27,625 nt of DNA from Actinomycetota bacterium (GTDB lineage: Bacteria > Actinomycetota > Actinomycetes > Nanopelagicales > Nanopelagicaceae): assembly GCA_016870855.1 (NCBI GenBank), contig VGAF01000006.1, forward strand, positions 1 through 27,625. The letters are read 5' to 3'. This document shows positions 24,650 to 27,625 of the stretch, piece after piece. Both the position numbers and the translations under genes were made by a program. The stretch's first letter is position 1; every line of letters starts with the position of its first letter. The notes under the pieces were generated by a model, which saw only the letters and a program-made list of their open reading frames with translations, was not told the DNA's origin and searched no databases.

Positions 24650-24975
24650 GGCTCACACTTTTTCTAATTGGCGCCGGAATAGGCGCGCCTACGCGCTATG
24701 TGATTGATCGATTCTTCCGGGATGGTTATCGCTTCCCATATGGGATCTTGATAGTCAATGTAGCTGGATCATTTCTTCTAGGAGTTATCGCAAACCAAGA
24801 TACTGATCTCACCTTCCTTCTCTTTGGATTCTGTGGTGCGCTCACAACTTGGTCAGCCTTTGCCCTTGATCTCTTTGATGAGCTAGCGAATAAGAAGCTT
24901 TTTGCTGTGAATCTCTTTGGAAACTATCTCTTAGGGGTATTTGCGGCGCTACTTGGGTTATGGATTAGTAGATAA
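24646..24975 (+). CDS. crcB: Fluoride channel subunit FluC/CrcB, second of a pair
   Basis: A 109-residue homologue of the preceding gene, with IGAGIGAPTRY at residues 8-18, PYGILIVNVAGSFLLG with Asn38, and GFCGALTTWSAF at 61-72. The two copies are clearly divergent, so this is an old pair and not a recent duplication. ATG overlaps the first copy's TGA. The tail of the gene appears to contain a promoter box for the following small gene. No fluoride riboswitch precedes the pair, which sits inside the sdh string. Confidence 0.9.
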   Translation: MRLTLFLIGAGIGAPTRYVIDRFFRDGYRFPYGILIVNVAGSFLLGVIANQDTDLTFLLFGFCGALTTWSAFALDLFDELANKKLFAVNLFGNYLLGVFAALLGLWISR

Positions 24976-24976
24976 T
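24971..24976 (+). promoter_or_regulatory. Candidate -10 box for the Cys-rich small protein gene
   Basis: GATAAT differs from TATAAT at one base and ends 6 bases before the ATG at 24983, overlapping the fluC stop. It could start a leaderless message for the small protein, lipoprotein and sulfotransferase genes, separate from the sdh transcript. No convincing -35. Confidence 0.35.
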
Positions 24977-24982
24977 CCGCCT

Positions 24983-25144
24983 ATGTCAGCGAACAATCAG
25001 ATGCCCTGCGACTTTTGTGGCCAGGCATATGACCCGGTCGCAACGCGTTGGTTATGCCCACATTGCCACTCCAAAACAAATTGCTGTGATGGCGCTCCAT
25101 GCCCGCTACCTGAACCAGTCACCTCAGAAGTAAAGGGAAATTAA
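24983..25144 (+). CDS. Small Cys-rich, probable zinc-ribbon protein
   Basis: A 53-residue protein with seven cysteines. Cys9-x2-Cys12 and Cys25-x2-Cys28 form two knuckles typical of a zinc ribbon; Cys34, Cys35 and Cys40 follow in NCCDGAPC. I do not recognise a characterised family. The earlier in-frame start at 24941 lies inside fluC and adds 14 unlikely residues. ATG at 24983 has a GATAAT box 6 bases upstream and no Shine-Dalgarno sequence. The stop shares one base with the ATG of the lipoprotein gene (TAATG). Possible roles, such as nucleic-acid binding or metal handling, are guesses only. Confidence 0.75.
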   Translation: MSANNQMPCDFCGQAYDPVATRWLCPHCHSKTNCCDGAPCPLPEPVTSEVKGN

Positions 25145-26073
25145 TGATGCGAGTTGTTGTCCTTCTTTTTAGCGCGCTCTTCTTAACTGCATGTAGCGAT
25201 GTTGAGGACGCCGTTCCAGAAACTCCCTCTGTTCCGCTGTTCTGCGATGAGACAAAGATCTTGGATTCATTCCCAGAAAAAGTTGCCAATGCAAAGTACA
25301 TTCCAACTGAGTGGGAACCTTCCGAAGGCACAGATCTTTATGCTGCGTACAACGCTGGTGGAATCGCTTGTACCTATGGAATTGGTGAAGCAGAAGTTGG
25401 CGCAACGATTATCTGGGCGCCAGATTATGGAATTACTTTTGCTGATCGGGAAAAGTTCTGGAAAGAAGCTGGTCAACAAGAAGTAGATCTTCCCGACTTT
25501 GACGAGGAGAGGGCTTACTTCCTCTCACAAGGAACTGAGGAACAAGGCGAATTTATTATCTGGCAACTAAATGTCCTTAAGGGCGGCTATTGGATCCAAG
25601 TCGGCGCCACCTTCCTTGGTTCCATCGAAGAAGCGATGCCAATAGTGAAATCAGCTTTTGATTCAATTCTTACAACCGAAGAGGCCGCAGCTCAAAATGT
25701 AAAGGGTTGCTACTTCTCTGAGGCAAACAACGACTTGTTCATCATGGATCTCACCTATCACGATAATTCGACGGTAACTGGAAACCTTGCCTACCAACCA
25801 TTCCAAAAGGACTCCTCTAAAGGTTCCTTTGTTGGAACTTACGAGAATGGCATTTTGCATGGCGTGTATACCTTCACCTCCGAAGGAAGGGACTCAGAGC
25901 GTGAGCTTTATTTCAAGCGTGATGGTGAAGGTTTTGTTCCCGGTTATGGGCCAGTAGAAGTTATCGACAATAAGTTTGAGAAACTACAACGCCCACTTCA
26001 AATCAAGTGGGATAAAGTCTATAAGTACAACCCGGGCGAAGAGTGCGCAACGGTCATTAAGGGAATTGACTAA
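25144..26073 (+). CDS. Predicted lipoprotein of unknown function
   Basis: A 309-residue exported protein. A short signal with hydrophobic core VVVLLFSALF is followed by the lipobox LTAC at residues 14-17, so Cys17 is the expected lipidation site. The mature part begins acidic (SDVEDAVPE) and has no family I can name; the C-terminal third contains repeated short strand patterns such as NSTVTGNLAYQPF and GSFVGTYENGILHGVYTF, which suggest a beta-rich fold. ATG at 25144 and ATG at 25147 are both possible, behind AAGGGA. It is coupled to the small zinc-ribbon gene upstream and precedes the sulfotransferase by 9 bases. Confidence 0.8.
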   Translation: MMRVVVLLFSALFLTACSDVEDAVPETPSVPLFCDETKILDSFPEKVANAKYIPTEWEPSEGTDLYAAYNAGGIACTYGIGEAEVGATIIWAPDYGITFADREKFWKEAGQQEVDLPDFDEERAYFLSQGTEEQGEFIIWQLNVLKGGYWIQVGATFLGSIEEAMPIVKSAFDSILTTEEAAAQNVKGCYFSEANNDLFIMDLTYHDNSTVTGNLAYQPFQKDSSKGSFVGTYENGILHGVYTFTSEGRDSERELYFKRDGEGFVPGYGPVEVIDNKFEKLQRPLQIKWDKVYKYNPGEECATVIKGID

Positions 26074-26082
26074 GGGTTCTTA

Positions 26083-27195
26083 ATGAGCGAGAAGCGCCTA
26101 ATCATCCATCCTGGATTTCATAAATCCGGTACAACGGCGCTCCAAGAGTCATTCGCTCTAAATCGTCAGCTTCTTCGCGAAGAAGGAATTCTCTATCCGC
26201 ACATTGGAAGAAAAGCACACCACCGTGTGGCGTGGGCGCTAACCCAAAAGCCTTGGGGATGGAGCAACCGAGGTGGCGAAAAGACGCCACCGAAGACTTG
26301 GGAGAAGATGGTTGATCGCATTAAGAGCGCTAAAGAAGAGACCGTGATCCTAAGCAGCGAATTCTTCTCTGAGTTAGATGGTGAAAAAATCCGCAAAGTC
26401 CGAAGTGATATCAAAGGAAGAGATATCCAAGTCCTCTTCACCTTAAGGCCGCTTGCAAAACTCTTACCATCTTCATATCAACAATATTTGAAGTATGGAT
26501 TCACGGTTGAATATGAAGATTGGCTACACGCAATCCTCGATAATCCTGGTGAATCAAAGGTTTCGCCGACGTTCTGGAAACGTCATTCCCATGGGAAAGT
26601 GATTGCAAAATGGGTGGATATCTTCGGTAAGTCAAATGTAACGTTACTAATAGTTAATGAAGCGCAACCAACCTTCCTTTTTGATGAGATTAATAAGTTT
26701 CTGAATCTTCCTGCTGGAAGAATAAATGCAGCTCCGAGTGGAAGTAATCGCTCACTTACTATGGAAGAGATCTCACTTCTACTAGAACTAAATCGCCAGT
26801 TTCCAAAGGAGCGCGTCTGGGATGAATATGAGATTTTCATCCGCGCTGGCTACATCAAAGAGTTGACGGACTTTGTTCCACCCGCCCCAGATAAAGCGCG
26901 GCTGTTAACACCACAATGGGCGGTCGAAAAGGCAAATGAATTAGGACGCGGAATTAAAGAAGAGCTACTCAATTCGGGAGCAAAAGTAATTGGCGATGTG
27001 GATTCTCTTGGTAATTCTACGATAGCAATTGGCCACTCTACATACCCAGAAACAATCGATATTAAGACGGTTGCGGCGGCGATGCTTGCCTTTGATCAAG
27101 AGACAATCAAGAAATTCCCATTTAAGTGGCTTACCAAAGAGTTGAAGTCAAGGGCAAAGAAACAAATCAGAGCTAGATCAAGTCGCCTAAAATAA
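26083..27195 (+). CDS. Sulfotransferase-like P-loop protein
   Basis: A 370-residue protein opening with IIHPGFHKSGTTALQ. Residues 11-21 form the 5'-phosphosulfate-binding loop of PAPS-dependent sulfotransferases (Lys14 and Ser15 within KSGTT). ILSSEFFSEL followed by a TLRPLAKLLPSSYQQ segment fits the 3'-phosphate-binding region of the family. The C-terminus is basic. Such proteins transfer sulfate from PAPS to a sugar, lipid or other hydroxyl group; no acceptor can be read here. ATG has AAGGG 6 bases upstream. It is the last gene of the plus-strand string and ends 2 bases before the convergent peptidase. PAPS could come from cysD-cysNC in this window. Confidence 0.8.
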   Translation: MSEKRLIIHPGFHKSGTTALQESFALNRQLLREEGILYPHIGRKAHHRVAWALTQKPWGWSNRGGEKTPPKTWEKMVDRIKSAKEETVILSSEFFSELDGEKIRKVRSDIKGRDIQVLFTLRPLAKLLPSSYQQYLKYGFTVEYEDWLHAILDNPGESKVSPTFWKRHSHGKVIAKWVDIFGKSNVTLLIVNEAQPTFLFDEINKFLNLPAGRINAAPSGSNRSLTMEEISLLLELNRQFPKERVWDEYEIFIRAGYIKELTDFVPPAPDKARLLTPQWAVEKANELGRGIKEELLNSGAKVIGDVDSLGNSTIAIGHSTYPETIDIKTVAAAMLAFDQETIKKFPFKWLTKELKSRAKKQIRARSSRLK

Positions 27196-27197
27196 AA

Positions 27198-27625
27198 CTA
27201 CTTCCAGAGCGAAGCAACCCACGCCTCAATTTCATCTGGATGACGAGGCATTGCTGAACTTAAATTCTTGTATCCATCTTTTGTAACAAGAACATCATCT
27301 TCGATACGTACGCCAATGCCACGGTATTCAGCCGGGAAGAGTGTGTCATCGGGGTGGATATAGAAACCTGGTTCAACTGTGACGATCATTCCCTCTTCTA
27401 AGACAGCTTCGGTATACGCCTCTTTACGAGCCTGAGCGCAATCATGGACATCCATTCCAAGCATGTGTCCAGTTCCATGAACGGTCCAACGACGATGTAA
27501 TCCGACATCTGCCTTCAATGACTCTTCAGCAGAAATTGGTAACACGCCCATCTCTTCTAAACCTTTAGCTAGAACCGTCATCGCTGCATGATGGAAGTCG
27601 CGGAACTTTGCGCCTGGTTTTACAG
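27198..27625 (-). CDS. pepP: Xaa-Pro aminopeptidase (M24), C-terminal part, 5' end outside window
   Basis: The last 141 residues of a metallopeptidase that removes N-terminal residues preceding proline. The frame is open through the window edge, upstream of the internal ATG at 27581, and starts with VKPGAKFRDFHHAA, typical of the family. Metal-binding residues of the pita-bread fold are visible: His in GTGHMLGMDVHD, Glu in TVEPGFYI and Glu in GVRIEDDVLVT. The gene converges on the sulfotransferase with a 2-base gap. The subfamily is secure; completeness cannot be judged. Confidence 0.92.
   Translation of the reverse strand, partial: VKPGAKFRDFHHAAMTVLAKGLEEMGVLPISAEESLKADVGLHRRWTVHGTGHMLGMDVHDCAQARKEAYTEAVLEEGMIVTVEPGFYIHPDDTLFPAEYRGIGVRIEDDVLVTKDGYKNLSSAMPRHPDEIEAWVASLWK

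Noticed and set aside
1..27625. CRISPR array, insertion sequence or toxin-antitoxin pair
   Set aside because: No regularly spaced repeats, transposase motifs, terminal inverted repeats or small two-gene toxin cassettes were seen in any region.

Overview
The window reads as a stretch of chromosome from a streamlined actinobacterium. It holds CrgA, a PknB/PstP kinase-phosphatase locus, a dCTP deaminase of the actinobacterial type, an acyl-CoA dehydrogenase closely resembling mycobacterial FadE5, and a mycobacterial-type (Sdh1) succinate dehydrogenase. Base composition looks moderate rather than GC-rich. Genes are packed with ATGA, GTGA or TAATG junctions, and several starts have a TANNNT box 6-9 bases upstream, as leaderless transcripts do. 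From memory this combination recalls the freshwater acI/Nanopelagicales lineage, but that assignment is inference. No insertion sequence, prophage, CRISPR array or rRNA was seen.

Layout. 1-489: C-terminal end of dnaB. 486-1933 (minus): an EamA-type permease overlapping a beta-carbonic anhydrase. 1947-3364 (plus): a glycosyltransferase and a methyltransferase in visibly AT-richer DNA, probably acquired. 3367-5196 (minus): FadE5-like acyl-CoA dehydrogenase. 5244-5314 (minus): tRNA-Gly(CCC). 5434-7484 (plus): dcd, lemA, htpX. 13216 down to 7477 (minus): response regulator, histidine kinase, cysD, cysNC and a TauE-like permease, all with junctions of 10 bases or less. 13337-13597 (minus): crgA. 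13628-14254 (plus): pabA/trpG. 16594 down to 14244 (minus): pstP and pknB. 16638-20286 (plus): pheA, serS, HAD phosphatase and a TRIC-family protein, followed by tRNA-Ser(UGA) at 20306-20391. 20483-27195 (plus): sdhC, sdhA, sdhB, a holin-IV-like membrane protein, two fluC genes, a 53-residue Cys-rich protein, a lipoprotein and a sulfotransferase. 27625 down to 27198 (minus): C-terminal end of a Xaa-Pro aminopeptidase.

How the parts fit. CysD plus the CysN-CysC fusion makes APS and PAPS. No sulfate-reducing gene is nearby, but a sulfotransferase-like P-loop protein, a PAPS user, closes the sdh-led gene string. The glycosyltransferase/methyltransferase pair could supply surface sugars of the sort such enzymes decorate. 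PknB (extracellular PASTA repeats), PstP and CrgA are cell-growth and division control genes. The locus resembles the mycobacterial crgA-pabA-pknB-pstP neighbourhood but lacks pknA, pbpA, rodA and the FHA genes.

No clearly new defence or mobile system is visible. The most interesting items are: the two-component/sulfate-activation string and its possible sulfotransferase partner; a paired direct repeat and palindrome upstream of the response regulator; the Cys/His cluster in the succinate dehydrogenase anchor; the Cys-rich small protein/lipoprotein/sulfotransferase group; and the pared-down kinase-phosphatase locus. No intergenic stretch exceeds 300 bases.
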